This document shows positions 1-8,371 of a DNA stretch of 56,912 bases, in pieces. Within the stretch, counting starts at the first letter, position 1. Each line of letters opens with the position of its first letter. This DNA is from [Mycobacterium] fortunisiensis (GTDB taxonomy: Bacteria; Actinomycetota; Actinomycetes; Mycobacteriales; Mycobacteriaceae). The stretch is from assembly GCF_019050325.1 (NCBI RefSeq), contig NZ_VOMB01000018.1, positions 1-56,912 of the forward strand, given 5' to 3'. Both the position numbers and the translations under genes were made by a program. The notes below the pieces were generated by a model. The model was not told the DNA's origin, did not search any database, and was given only the letters and a program-made list of their open reading frames with translations.

Positions 1-233
1 CCGATCGGCACACCGTTGAACGTCACCTTCGAACCCGGATCCATCGACAGACCAGCCCGCCCCGACAACACCGTCAGCTGCGTCTTTTCCTCGAACGTCC
101 CGCGGAACTGCATCCACGTCAACGTCAGGACCGAAGCCAGCACGACGATCATTCCCACAGAGGCCGTCTTGTACGGCGGGTTGTGCTGCCAGCGTTTGGC
201 GCGGTCCCGCGCGGTTGCGATGAACGAGGCCAC
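1..233 (-). CDS. MCE family protein (MceA-like), N-terminal part, cut by window edge
   Basis: The 77 visible residues contain one membrane segment (about residues 22-42) and then the start of the MCE beta domain, with the segment LSMDPGSKVTFNGVPIG matching the MceA/MlaD entry motif. Family role: a component of mycobacterial Mce lipid-import complexes, anchored in the membrane and projecting into the cell wall. Start chosen at GTG 233 because GGAGG lies about 7 nt upstream. In typical mce operons mceA follows yrbEA and yrbEB directly; here the sequence upstream of the start is a divergent TetR gene, so this mce gene begins its own transcript. The rest of the gene lies outside the window. Confidence 0.85.
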   Translation of the reverse strand, partial: MASFIATARDRAKRWQHNPPYKTASVGMIVVLASVLTLTWMQFRGTFEEKTQLTVLSGRAGLSMDPGSKVTFNGVPI

Positions 234-407
234 GCACCAACCTCCGACTAGTTGACGCAGCCAGTCAGCGATGCGCGAAGTCCGCGAAGACGTAGCCAGC
301 GTGTGAGCGAGCAGAACTCTCGCAAACAACCGGAGACGACCGCAACTGCTGGAGGCCCAGTGCGGCAAACATCAAATCGTGCCCGCCGGGAGACCCTCGT
401 CACAACT

Positions 408-416
408 GTGCATGCA
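408..416. promoter_or_regulatory. GTGCATGCAC palindrome in the mce/tetR divergent promoter region
   Basis: A perfect 10-bp palindrome (408-417 by full dyad; core 408-416) lies between the divergent mceA-like and tetR starts, about 50 bp before the TetR start. It could be an operator for either gene. It does not resemble the longer inverted repeat upstream of the P450 gene, so its regulator is unknown. Confidence 0.3.
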
Positions 417-453
417 CGTCACCGACGTAACGTCTGCTGCGCGTTCGTCTCGA

Positions 454-459
454 TATGAT
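454..459 (+). promoter_or_regulatory. -10 box TATGAT of a leaderless tetR transcript
   Basis: TATGAT ends 6 nt before GTG 466, so a transcript starting at the usual distance would begin exactly on the start codon. This is the main reason for choosing GTG 466 over the in-frame start 87 nt further upstream. Confidence 0.55.
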
Positions 460-465
460 CGACAA

Positions 466-1098
466 GTGCCAGCGCACCAGTCACCGCACGTCGGTACACG
501 ACGGGCACCCGCCTGGGGCGCCGACCTGCCTGCCGACGACGCCGAGGCGCGAGACCGACTCCTCGACGCTGCGGAACAGTGCTACGCCGAAATCGGGCCC
601 AGCCGAACAAAAATGTCGCATATCGCCGCCCGGGCCGGCGTCCACCGCACGACCGTCTACAACTACTTCAGCAGCCGCGACGAGGTACTGGCCGCCTCGT
701 ACATTCGTGCTGCCGGCATCGTTCTCGATTCCGCCCAGCCTTATTGGGACAGCGATAAACCCTTCCTGGACAAGCTCATCGACGCGTGCGTGGTCGGCAT
801 CGAGGTGGCACGTGGCCTGCCCCCGATGCAGGTGCTCATCAACCGCAACGAACTCCCCCACACGCAGGCGATCGCCGCGGCGTCCGAGGATTGGCAGACC
901 CGCATCCGCGAGGCGATCGGCCACCGGCTTGCAGGTGCTGCCGCCGCTGGCCAGATCCGCTCCGATCTCACTCCAGATGCATTGGCGCAGTGGATCGTTC
1001 GGATCTGCATCAGCTTGACCATGGATCCCCCCGACCCGCATGCCGGTGGCGACGAAGCAGTTCTGCAGGCTTTCCTGCCGCGGTGCTTGGCACCGTAG
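466..1098 (+). CDS. TetR/AcrR family transcriptional regulator
   Basis: About 210 residues. The N-terminal helix-turn-helix is clear (ARDRLLDAAEQCYAEIG then TKMSHIAARAGVHRTTVYNYF, roughly residues 27-72), followed by an alpha-helical ligand-binding domain. It is a DNA-binding repressor of the TetR type with an unknown inducer. The start at GTG 466 is supported by a TATGAT -10 box 6 nt upstream (leaderless); the in-frame ATG at 379 would add 29 residues with no regulator-like content. It is followed on the same strand by a P450/ferredoxin pair, and an 11-bp inverted repeat between the two genes is the likely operator. It probably controls the P450 and perhaps the divergent mce gene. Confidence 0.9.
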   Translation: MPAHQSPHVGTRRAPAWGADLPADDAEARDRLLDAAEQCYAEIGPSRTKMSHIAARAGVHRTTVYNYFSSRDEVLAASYIRAAGIVLDSAQPYWDSDKPFLDKLIDACVVGIEVARGLPPMQVLINRNELPHTQAIAAASEDWQTRIREAIGHRLAGAAAAGQIRSDLTPDALAQWIVRICISLTMDPPDPHAGGDEAVLQAFLPRCLAP

Positions 1099-1216
1099 AA
1101 CGCGGATTTATCCAACCGGCTTGCCGACGTGGCTGCGCAACGTCTCCGACGCCGCGGTGCCGAGGGCGACGTGAGTTCCCGCCTGAACAAATTCTGCGAA
1201 AACCGCTGCACCCGGG

Positions 1217-1251
1217 CGCGAACTACAGTATTGGTAGAAGTGTAGTTCGCG
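1217..1251. promoter_or_regulatory. Inverted-repeat operator upstream of the P450 gene
   Basis: Arms CGCGAACTACA (1217-1227) and TGTAGTTCGCG (1241-1251) are perfect reverse complements separated by 13 nt. The element ends 40 bp before the P450 ATG, in a 193-bp gap just after the tetR gene. Size and placement fit a TetR-family operator; that the adjacent TetR protein binds it is inference. Confidence 0.7.
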
Positions 1252-1291
1252 AGCCACGAGCGCCGAGAGCCCCACGGCAAGGAGACCGGTC

Positions 1292-2536
1292 ATGACCATC
1301 CACCAGGACGGTTCCATCTGCGCAGAGCAGTTCCGGCAGTTCGACCACCATTCACCCGAATTCGCACAGGCACCGTACGAGACTTTCGACGCGATGCGGA
1401 GTTCGTGCCCACTGCAGCGGTCCGATCTCTACGGCGGCTTCTGGTCGTTGGTCAGCTACGAATCGGTGTTCGACGCGGCCCGAGACGACGCCACCTTCAG
1501 CTCGTATCCGTCGATCGGGGTGCCCCCAGCACCGTCACCGTTCCCGATTCCACCGATCGAATCCGATCCGCCGCACACGGCTCAATGGAGAAGCATCACC
1601 CTCAGACACTTCTCCCCCGGCGCTGCCGAGCGGCTCCGACCCCGAGCCCGACAGATGGCCGTGGAGATGGTCAACGAATTCATCGAACGTGGTGAATGCG
1701 ACATCATCGAAGAACTCACCAGCCCGTTGCCCGCCAAGCTCATCCTGCACATGCTCGGCCTCGACGAATCGAAGTATCGGCACTGGGTCAACTGGGTACA
1801 TACGTTTGTCCACAACATCGCCAGCGACGACGCGGCCGCCGCTGCGGCGGGCGTCGACCTGATGAGCGAGATCGGCACGCACATCCGGGAACGCCGCGCC
1901 GGCGGCGAAACCGCCGACGACGTTTTCGGCGCCATCCTGGCCGGCTCGCTCGACGGCGTGCCCCTCGACGACATGCAGGTCACCATGTATACATTCATGA
2001 TGATGCTCGGTGGCATGGACACCACGAGCGGCCTCACCGGTAATGCTCTCATCTGCCTGATGGAGCGGCCCGAACTCCGCCGACAACTCATCGACCACCC
2101 CGATCGGCTTGAGATCGCGACCGAGGAATTCCTGCGCCACTCGACGCCCACACTCGGGCTGGGCCGAGAAATCGCACGAGACACCGAGTTTCATGGCCAA
2201 CAGCTCAAGGCAGGCGAGCGTGCGATGTTGATGTGGGGTGCGGCCAACCGCGACCCAGCGGTTTTCGAGGACCCCGACAGGATCGATTTTCACCGCCCGA
2301 ACTCTCGACGGCACATGGCCTTCGGCGTCGGAATCCATCGCTGTCTCGGCTCGCACATCGCGCGCATGATGTTCCAGGAGATGCTTTCCGAGATCCTCGA
2401 ACGTCTCCCCGACTTCGAATTGGCGGGACAGATCGTTCGATTCGAGAACGCAGGCAATGTCTATGCGGCACGGAAGCTCCCCATCAGGTTCACCCCCGGC
2501 CCACGTAAACCAGCCCTCCCCACCGAGGTGCTGTGA
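1292..2536 (+). CDS. Cytochrome P450
   Basis: A 414-residue soluble bacterial P450. Visible landmarks: I-helix GGMDTT (about 240-245, with Asp/Thr for oxygen activation), ExxR within EEFLR (about 278-282), and the haem-binding loop FGVGIHRCLG with the thiolate Cys at about 351. It hydroxylates an unknown, probably hydrophobic substrate using electrons from a ferredoxin. The partner is probably the next gene, a 3Fe-4S ferredoxin whose ATG overlaps this stop (TGATG). AAGGAG lies 7 nt before ATG 1292. TetR control is suggested by the inverted repeat just upstream. I cannot assign a CYP family from sequence alone. Confidence 0.95.
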   Translation: MTIHQDGSICAEQFRQFDHHSPEFAQAPYETFDAMRSSCPLQRSDLYGGFWSLVSYESVFDAARDDATFSSYPSIGVPPAPSPFPIPPIESDPPHTAQWRSITLRHFSPGAAERLRPRARQMAVEMVNEFIERGECDIIEELTSPLPAKLILHMLGLDESKYRHWVNWVHTFVHNIASDDAAAAAAGVDLMSEIGTHIRERRAGGETADDVFGAILAGSLDGVPLDDMQVTMYTFMMMLGGMDTTSGLTGNALICLMERPELRRQLIDHPDRLEIATEEFLRHSTPTLGLGREIARDTEFHGQQLKAGERAMLMWGAANRDPAVFEDPDRIDFHRPNSRRHMAFGVGIHRCLGSHIARMMFQEMLSEILERLPDFELAGQIVRFENAGNVYAARKLPIRFTPGPRKPALPTEVL

Positions 2537-2733
2537 TGCCCCATATCAACTTCGACGAAAGCCACTGCGCCGGGCACGCACTCTGCCATGCCACGGCCCC
2601 CGACGTTTACGACCTCACCGACGAGGGCTACTGCGTACCTCCGACGAGCATCACCCAACAGCAGTTTGCCGAAGCGGTTGCCGGTGCTGAGGCATGCCCT
2701 GAAAGGGCCTTGTCCGTGGTCGCAGAGCCGTGA
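2536..2733 (+). CDS. 3Fe-4S ferredoxin, P450 redox partner
   Basis: A 65-residue single-cluster ferredoxin. Cys11 and Cys17 (CAGHALC) and Cys54 followed by Pro (CPE) form the C-x5-C...CP pattern of the actinobacterial P450-linked 3Fe-4S type. It would carry electrons from a ferredoxin reductase to the P450 encoded immediately upstream; no reductase gene is seen nearby. The ATG at 2536 overlaps the P450 stop, giving translational coupling; a GTG one codon earlier is also possible. A short GGCGG/CCGCC hairpin follows before the convergent gene. Confidence 0.93.
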   Translation: MPHINFDESHCAGHALCHATAPDVYDLTDEGYCVPPTSITQQQFAEAVAGAEACPERALSVVAEP

Positions 2734-2746
2734 CGTGGCGGCCTGA

Positions 2747-4411
2747 TCACCGCCCATAGCTCCAATACAGGCTGTTCTTGCCGATGCTGTGGTGTGGAAT
2801 CCAGACGTGCCCGCCGTCGTCGTCGATATAGGCGAAACGACACAGCTTTTCGCCGTCCCAAAGGTACACATCGGGTGATACCGGCACGGGCGTGAACACC
2901 TTGTGTTTCGCGGCACCGAGCAGGACCGGGATCACCAGGTCGAGCTCGTCGTCGCTCACGTAGTGGTGCACGCACACCAGATCGCGGTAGGGAAACGCCA
3001 GCAACGCGGGGCCGGCATCGCCGAATATCTCGGCCAGCAGCTGGCGAGGTTCGGCGGCACGGTCGGCCAGGGAGGTGGCATGCAAGGTGTGATACCCGAG
3101 ATCGGTACCGACATCGATGAACTCCAGATCGATGCGTGACTCGGCCGCGGCATTCTGGCGGCCGGCGGCTCGTAGCGCCCACATGGTAGCGCCCACTGAA
3201 TGCTCGTCGACGAAGGGAACGTCACCACCGGGTGTGGCAAATGCCAGAACCTCCACGAGCCCGCCGGCCACCGGCCACGCGTAGTTACGCTGAATACCAG
3301 CCAATTGTGCTGCTCGCCAATGTGTTTCACTGATGACGCGGGAGCGGATCAATCTCTCGGCCGCACCCTCGGCCAAGGCCGAGGCGTCGAAATCGTGTAG
3401 CCGCTCGTCGAACAACTGATGCAGCGCCTCGCCGAGGCCCGAGGCGACGTTGAGGTAGAACTCCGGCTCCCCGCTGTCGTTGCCGTTGACGATCGCCAAG
3501 ACCTCGAGCCGTCCGTTCTCCCACACATAGAGATTCGGCGTCAGCCCGCCCGCCTCGCGGTAGGAATGCCACGCCGCTGCGCACATGCGTGCCAGCGCGT
3601 TCGCCGCGACATCCAACGAATCGAGCGGATGGCACAGTAACTCGTATGCCGAGGGCGCGGCGAAAATGAGCGTCCGCCCGGAGTCCAATCCCAGGCTCCC
3701 CGCCAGCGTCTCGACATCGGCCAGCTTCGACGCCGTGAACAATGAATCACCACCCACGGTGAGGTAATCCGCGCCGTCGCCCAGAGCGGGATGCCACTGG
3801 GCCGCCGCCACCGGCTCCAGCGCGGTGTTGCGGCGCGCGGCCTCCCACATCTGCACCAATTGATCCGGAACCAACAGCGCGTCGGATAGCGGCACCACGG
3901 TTTCGGGGTAATCGAGGTACATGACCTCGATCAACCCCGGGGCGAGCCGTCGCGCATAACGAAACGTCGAATCCCCGGGGTGCGTCGTGACGTCGTCTGC
4001 TGCGGCGTCTGCCACGTACTGCTCGACAGTGCTGGCGTACTGGTCCATCCAGCCCGTCGTCTGAACCCGGCTGCGCAGTCGATCGGACAGCTCTGACCAC
4101 GACATGTTCTGCGGCGCGGTGACCGCCGCCGCGGCCTCGGGCACCATGGCCCAACCATCAGCGGCATCGTCGAACGGCCACGCGTCGGGGACAACTTCCG
4201 AGGTGAGGAAATCCGCCACCACATCCGGCCATTCGTGCGGCTGATGACGTTCGCAGGTGCGCAGCACTTCGGCGAGGTCATAGCGGTTTCCGGTGACATC
4301 GATCAGGTCGGTGTCATCGATACCGGCAACGGTGTCGACTCCATGCCTGCGCATCACGTCCTGTGCGAGGTAACGGACATGAGCGATCTCTTCTGGGGTC
4401 AGGGTGGCCAC
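2747..4411 (-). CDS. Hypothetical protein with two tandem copies of one domain
   Basis: Acidic, soluble-looking protein of 554 residues with no signal peptide or membrane segment. I do not recognise the family. It has an internal repeat: the first half (about 160-310) contains GLIEVMYLDYPETVVPL ... YLTVGGDSLFTASKLADVETLAG ... LTPNLYVWENGRLE, and the second half (about 390-540) repeats the order with GLVEVLAFATPGGDVPF ... LGYHTLHATSLADRAAEPRQ ... VSPDVYLWDGEKLC. The pattern suggests duplication of a domain of about 170 residues, loosely reminiscent of DUF1444-type proteins. It is convergent with the P450/ferredoxin operon and has no obvious operon partner. Function unknown. Confidence 0.75.
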   Translation of the reverse strand: MATLTPEEIAHVRYLAQDVMRRHGVDTVAGIDDTDLIDVTGNRYDLAEVLRTCERHQPHEWPDVVADFLTSEVVPDAWPFDDAADGWAMVPEAAAAVTAPQNMSWSELSDRLRSRVQTTGWMDQYASTVEQYVADAAADDVTTHPGDSTFRYARRLAPGLIEVMYLDYPETVVPLSDALLVPDQLVQMWEAARRNTALEPVAAAQWHPALGDGADYLTVGGDSLFTASKLADVETLAGSLGLDSGRTLIFAAPSAYELLCHPLDSLDVAANALARMCAAAWHSYREAGGLTPNLYVWENGRLEVLAIVNGNDSGEPEFYLNVASGLGEALHQLFDERLHDFDASALAEGAAERLIRSRVISETHWRAAQLAGIQRNYAWPVAGGLVEVLAFATPGGDVPFVDEHSVGATMWALRAAGRQNAAAESRIDLEFIDVGTDLGYHTLHATSLADRAAEPRQLLAEIFGDAGPALLAFPYRDLVCVHHYVSDDELDLVIPVLLGAAKHKVFTPVPVSPDVYLWDGEKLCRFAYIDDDGGHVWIPHHSIGKNSLYWSYGR

Positions 4412-4550
4412 ACCTCAGTCTCGCACCGCCGGCGGGCCCCTCGATGCACCAAAATGGCACCGCCGTGTCAACCGGTCCGGACACCTTGCCGTACCCGTCG
4501 AAAAACCGTGAGAACTCCTGCTGCACAGCAGCTCTCATGTCCAGACGGGC

Positions 4551-4989
4551 TCAGGAAACGCCCTGCCACAGATGCGACATCATGACGGGGTACCGCACGG
4601 GACGGAGCCCGCACATTCCGCCTGACCTGCTCGAGCTCTGCGTGTGTCGCGGGCCGCAGCGCCCCGGCGGTGCCGTACAACCGCACTGCCGGGGCGCCGA
4701 TGAACCGGCCGGCCAGCAGCGAACGAAGCCAGAACCCACGTCCGCTGTCCACCGCCATGACACAGACCCGCGCGTCGCGATCGATGTGGCGGCCAAGGGC
4801 ATCGGTGTACTGATCGAAATAGAAGCCGGTGCGGTCATCCCGCAGAAACAGCGTGCCGACCGGAGCGATCGCACAGTACATGGTCGACTTCTTCGCGCGG
4901 TCGAACAACTCCTGGTCACCGAGACGGATCCGCCCGCTGGATAGTTTCGGCGGGCACCGGGCGTTCTGCGGAGCGACAGGTATTTCCAC
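4551..4989 (-). pseudogene. Decayed pyridoxamine 5'-phosphate oxidase-like (FMN-binding split-barrel) gene
   Basis: Reading from GTG 4989, the frame gives RIRLGDQELFDRAKK ... VGTLFLRDDRTGFYFDQYT ... DARVCVMAVDSGRGFWLRSL ... PAVRLYGTAGALRPATHAELEQ, typical of PPOX-family flavoproteins. After about 4640 the original frame runs into unrelated sequence, while the next frame supplies VRYPVMMSHLWQGVS and a stop, which looks like the normal C-terminus. The stretch that usually joins these parts is absent, and the N-terminal strand before VGTLF is also short. I infer a deletion plus frameshift. The 5' part lies next to the start of the divergent MBL gene at 5025. It could alternatively be translated as a divergent 173-residue protein. 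Confidence 0.55.
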
Positions 4990-5024
4990 CGCGCCTTCGG
5001 GCGAGCCCTCAGGAAGAGAGAAAC

Positions 5025-5939
5025 ATGAGCGTGGACAACATTTCACACCTTGGCGCCACCGGGCTGGACGAGTTGGTTCCCTCGCGTTACGCCGTGCAAA
5101 TAGGCGATATCGAGGTGCTGGTGATCAGTGACGGGGTCCTGCCGATCACCGCCTCGACGCTGGCCACCAATGCCGAGCCCGCGGACCTGGTGGGCTGGCT
5201 CGACGACAACTTTCTGCCGCCGGAAGTGGTGGACTGGCCGCTGAACGTGATCGTGGTTCGCAGCGGTGACCAGACCATCCTGGTGGACGCGGGTTTGGGG
5301 TTGGAATTTCCGGACTTCCCGCGCGCGGGGCAGACGGTGATGCGACTCGAGGCCGCCGGTGTCGACCTCGCCGCGGTGACCGACGTGGTACTCACCCACA
5401 TGCACATGGACCACGTCGGCGGGCTGCTGACCGAGGGGCTGAAAGACCGGCTGCGGCCCGATTTGCGCGTCCACGCGTCCACTGCCGAGGCCGAGTTCTG
5501 GGCCGCGCCCGATTTCTCCCACACCGTCATGCCGCAACCGATACCAGACGTGCTGCGCTCGGTCGCATCGCGGTTCCTCGACGAATACCGAAGCCGGCTA
5601 CGGACATTCGAGACGGAATACGAGGTGGCGCCGGGAGTTCTCGTCAGCCGCACCGGCGGTCACACCCCCGGACACAGCGTCGTCCGGCTGGAATCCCGCG
5701 GCGAGAAACTGACCTTTGCCGGAGATGCGGTGTTCGCGCCGGGATTCGACAATCCCGAGTGGCAGAACGGATTCGAACATGATCCCGAGGATGCGGCCCG
5801 CGTCCGGCGGCGTCTGTTGCGGGAGGTGGCGGCGACCGGTGAGCAACTGGTCGCCACACACCTGCCGTTCCCCTCGGTGTGCCGGGTGGCGGCGGTCGGC
5901 GACGCCTTCCGCTGTGTTCCGGCGGTTTGGGATTACTGA
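5025..5939 (+). CDS. MBL-fold metallo-hydrolase
   Basis: A 304-residue metallo-beta-lactamase-fold enzyme. Metal ligands are visible in HMHMDH (residues 125-130), GHTPGHS (about 209-215) and the bridging Asp in GDAVF (about 233). The arrangement resembles lactonase/hydrolase members (AHL-lactonase-like), which hydrolyse an ester or lactone; the substrate cannot be read from the sequence. There is no signal peptide, so it is cytoplasmic. GAGAGAAAC precedes ATG 5025. Upstream and divergent lies the decayed PPOX gene; downstream it is convergent with the PepD-like protease gene. Confidence 0.9.
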   Translation: MSVDNISHLGATGLDELVPSRYAVQIGDIEVLVISDGVLPITASTLATNAEPADLVGWLDDNFLPPEVVDWPLNVIVVRSGDQTILVDAGLGLEFPDFPRAGQTVMRLEAAGVDLAAVTDVVLTHMHMDHVGGLLTEGLKDRLRPDLRVHASTAEAEFWAAPDFSHTVMPQPIPDVLRSVASRFLDEYRSRLRTFETEYEVAPGVLVSRTGGHTPGHSVVRLESRGEKLTFAGDAVFAPGFDNPEWQNGFEHDPEDAARVRRRLLREVAATGEQLVATHLPFPSVCRVAAVGDAFRCVPAVWDY

Positions 5940-5961
5940 CCGGCGGCTTGGGGTCTCGGCC

Positions 5962-7395
5962 TCATGACGGGAGTTGACCGAGGGTGACCTGCACGGTCTG
6001 AGCAGCGCCCGACCGATCCTGGTAGCCGAGGGTGACGGTGTCTCCCGGTGCTTTGGAGCGCACTGCCGCCACCAGAGCATCGGGACCGTCGATCACCCGG
6101 TCATCGACCTTGGTGATCACCACACCTTCGGGCAGTCCGGCGGCCGCCGCCGGTCCACCCTCGACGACACCGGCAACAGTTGCCCCGTCGGTGTCAGCGC
6201 CGGCGAGTTGCACCCCCAGCGAGGCGTGCCGGACGGTTCCGGTCGAAACCAGTTCATCGGCAATCCGTTTGGCCTGATCGACCGGGATGGCAAAGCCCAG
6301 GCCGATCGACCCGGCCGGCCCACCGCCCGGAGCACCGGAACCGCTGCTGAGCGAGGCGATCGCCGAGTTCACCCCGATGAGGTCACCGTTCATGTCCACC
6401 AGCGCGCCGCCGGAGTTCCCGGGGTTGATCGCCGCGTCGGTCTGAATGGCACTCATCACCGAGTGCTGGCCGCTCTGCCCGTCGCCGGTGACCACGGGAC
6501 GGCCGAGGGCACTGATGATGCCGGTGGTCACCGTGCCCTGCAGCCCCAGCGGCGAGCCGATGGCGACGACGTTCTGGCCGACCTTCAGATCCTTGGACGA
6601 TCCGATCGTGACCGGGGTGAGTCCGGATACGTTCTGCGCCTTCACCACTGCGATGTCGTCGTCCGGGTCGGTGCCGATGACGGTGAACGGCACGGTGCTC
6701 CCGTCGGACATGGTCACCGTCGCCCGCACCCCGCTGTCGGTCCGGCCCGACGGGTTGGCCGGGGACCCGCCCGGGAACAGACCGCGGGGTAGCCCCGGGA
6801 ACAGCTCGCCGGGGGGAGCCTCGGCAGCCAGCGGTCCCCGCGCTCCGGCGCCGTGTGCGGCCGAGGCCACCACGTGGTTGTTCGTCAGGATCAGGCCGTC
6901 CGCACTCAACACGATGCCGGACCCTTCCTCTCGCCCCTGGCCCGTTTCGACCTGCAGCTTCACCACGCTCGGTAGCACTTTCGCCGAGACTTCCTCGACC
7001 GAGCCCATCGGCGCCGCGGTGCGCGGTGGGACCGGTGCCTGCTGTCCGATGTGACTCGATGCCGGCGCCTGTGCCACCGGTGTGGCCTGGTCGGAATGAT
7101 CGACCAGCGCAACCGCGGTTGCGGCTCCGCTCGCCATGGCCACCACCGCGGTACCTGCCATCAGCAGGCCCACCCGCGATTTGCGCTTCGGGTGCGGATT
7201 CGCCTGTGCCGGTGGGACCTCGAAAGTGTGCGTCGCCCCCGACATCCCAGACGTGTCGGGGTGCAAACCGTAAGCAGGCTGAGGATCCCGGTACCCCGCG
7301 CGGCTCCAGGGACTCGGATGCTGTTGCGGTGACTCGGGCCTCGGCGCCCAGTCGGCGTTGCTACTGTTTGATGAACTCCCCGACCATTGACTCAT
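5962..7395 (-). CDS. pepD: HtrA/PepD-like membrane serine protease with PDZ domain
   Basis: A 477-residue protein: a Ser/Pro-rich cytoplasmic N-terminus (1-95), one membrane segment (about 98-120), a trypsin-like domain with catalytic His174 (NNHVVA), Asp in DPDDDIAVVK and Ser328 (GNSGGAL), then a C-terminal PDZ domain with LGVQL and VVEGGPAAAAGL. It would act outside the membrane in protein quality control or stress signalling. A loop rich in Gly/Pro (PGELFPGLPRGLFPGG) is inserted after the His motif. ATG 7395 is chosen because AAGGAG lies 11 nt upstream; the longer in-frame extension to 7659 has no protein-like content. It follows the rpf gene on the same strand after a gap of about 140 nt. 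Confidence 0.9.
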   Translation of the reverse strand: MSQWSGSSSNSSNADWAPRPESPQQHPSPWSRAGYRDPQPAYGLHPDTSGMSGATHTFEVPPAQANPHPKRKSRVGLLMAGTAVVAMASGAATAVALVDHSDQATPVAQAPASSHIGQQAPVPPRTAAPMGSVEEVSAKVLPSVVKLQVETGQGREEGSGIVLSADGLILTNNHVVASAAHGAGARGPLAAEAPPGELFPGLPRGLFPGGSPANPSGRTDSGVRATVTMSDGSTVPFTVIGTDPDDDIAVVKAQNVSGLTPVTIGSSKDLKVGQNVVAIGSPLGLQGTVTTGIISALGRPVVTGDGQSGQHSVMSAIQTDAAINPGNSGGALVDMNGDLIGVNSAIASLSSGSGAPGGGPAGSIGLGFAIPVDQAKRIADELVSTGTVRHASLGVQLAGADTDGATVAGVVEGGPAAAAGLPEGVVITKVDDRVIDGPDALVAAVRSKAPGDTVTLGYQDRSGAAQTVQVTLGQLPS

Positions 7396-7538
7396 TCTCG
7401 CTGTTTCTCCTTGCGACACTGGCATATCTGCGCCGCATGGCGCCTGCATCGATGGTGCAGGCCCGTACTGAGGGTTTGCTGAGAACGAGTTCGGTGCTGT
7501 CCAAGACTTTTTCGGAGTGCGCCCGCGGCAGCGCGGTC

Positions 7539-7986
<448 letters not shown>

Positions 7987-7995
7987 CCGGTAAAT

Positions 7996-8025
7996 CGAGG
8001 GCGAAAGTGCGATTGAATCCCCTCG
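7996..8025 (-). promoter_or_regulatory. Second hairpin in the rpf leader
   Basis: CGAGGG (minus strand, 8025-8020) pairs with CCCTCG (8001-7996) across an 18-nt loop that includes GATTCAATCGC. Together with the hairpin at 7969-7986 it gives the rpf 5' region two stable stems. Some actinobacterial rpf genes carry ydaO-type c-di-AMP riboswitches; the conserved core of that class is not clearly visible here. Confidence 0.35.
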
Positions 8026-8371
8026 TGGTGCGGAGTTTACCCATGAGGTTGAAGTTAAAAACACGCACTAGAGAGTCTAATTATCTTCTTTGAGTTTATT
8101 TAATAGTTATGCGGCGCATGTGGCCGATGAGGACCCAGAGGCACCTGTCCGCATCCACATATTCCGAGGTGACGATGGGTTTCCGGGGCCGGCCGGCCAG
8201 TGCGCACAGACCCGCCGAGCCTCATATATTTCGGGATGGTCACCGTGACAATTGAACGCCACCGGTAATTAAGTTTCCAATGCGGCAATAGTGATGGAAA
8301 TGAATTCTGTTACTTCTGAGAGTATTGGGAACAGTGAGATAGATGTGGTTGTGCCGCCCTCGCCCCGCCCG
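8026..8371. other. Non-coding rpf upstream region, unusually AT-rich in part
   Basis: About 346 bp between the stop of the LysM-esterase and the rpf leader. The stretch 8050-8110 is markedly A/T-rich for this genome and is a likely site for the rpf promoter. It holds an 11-bp dyad GTCAC-C-GTGAC (8239-8249). No convincing open reading frame or structured RNA was recognised. Confidence 0.5.
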
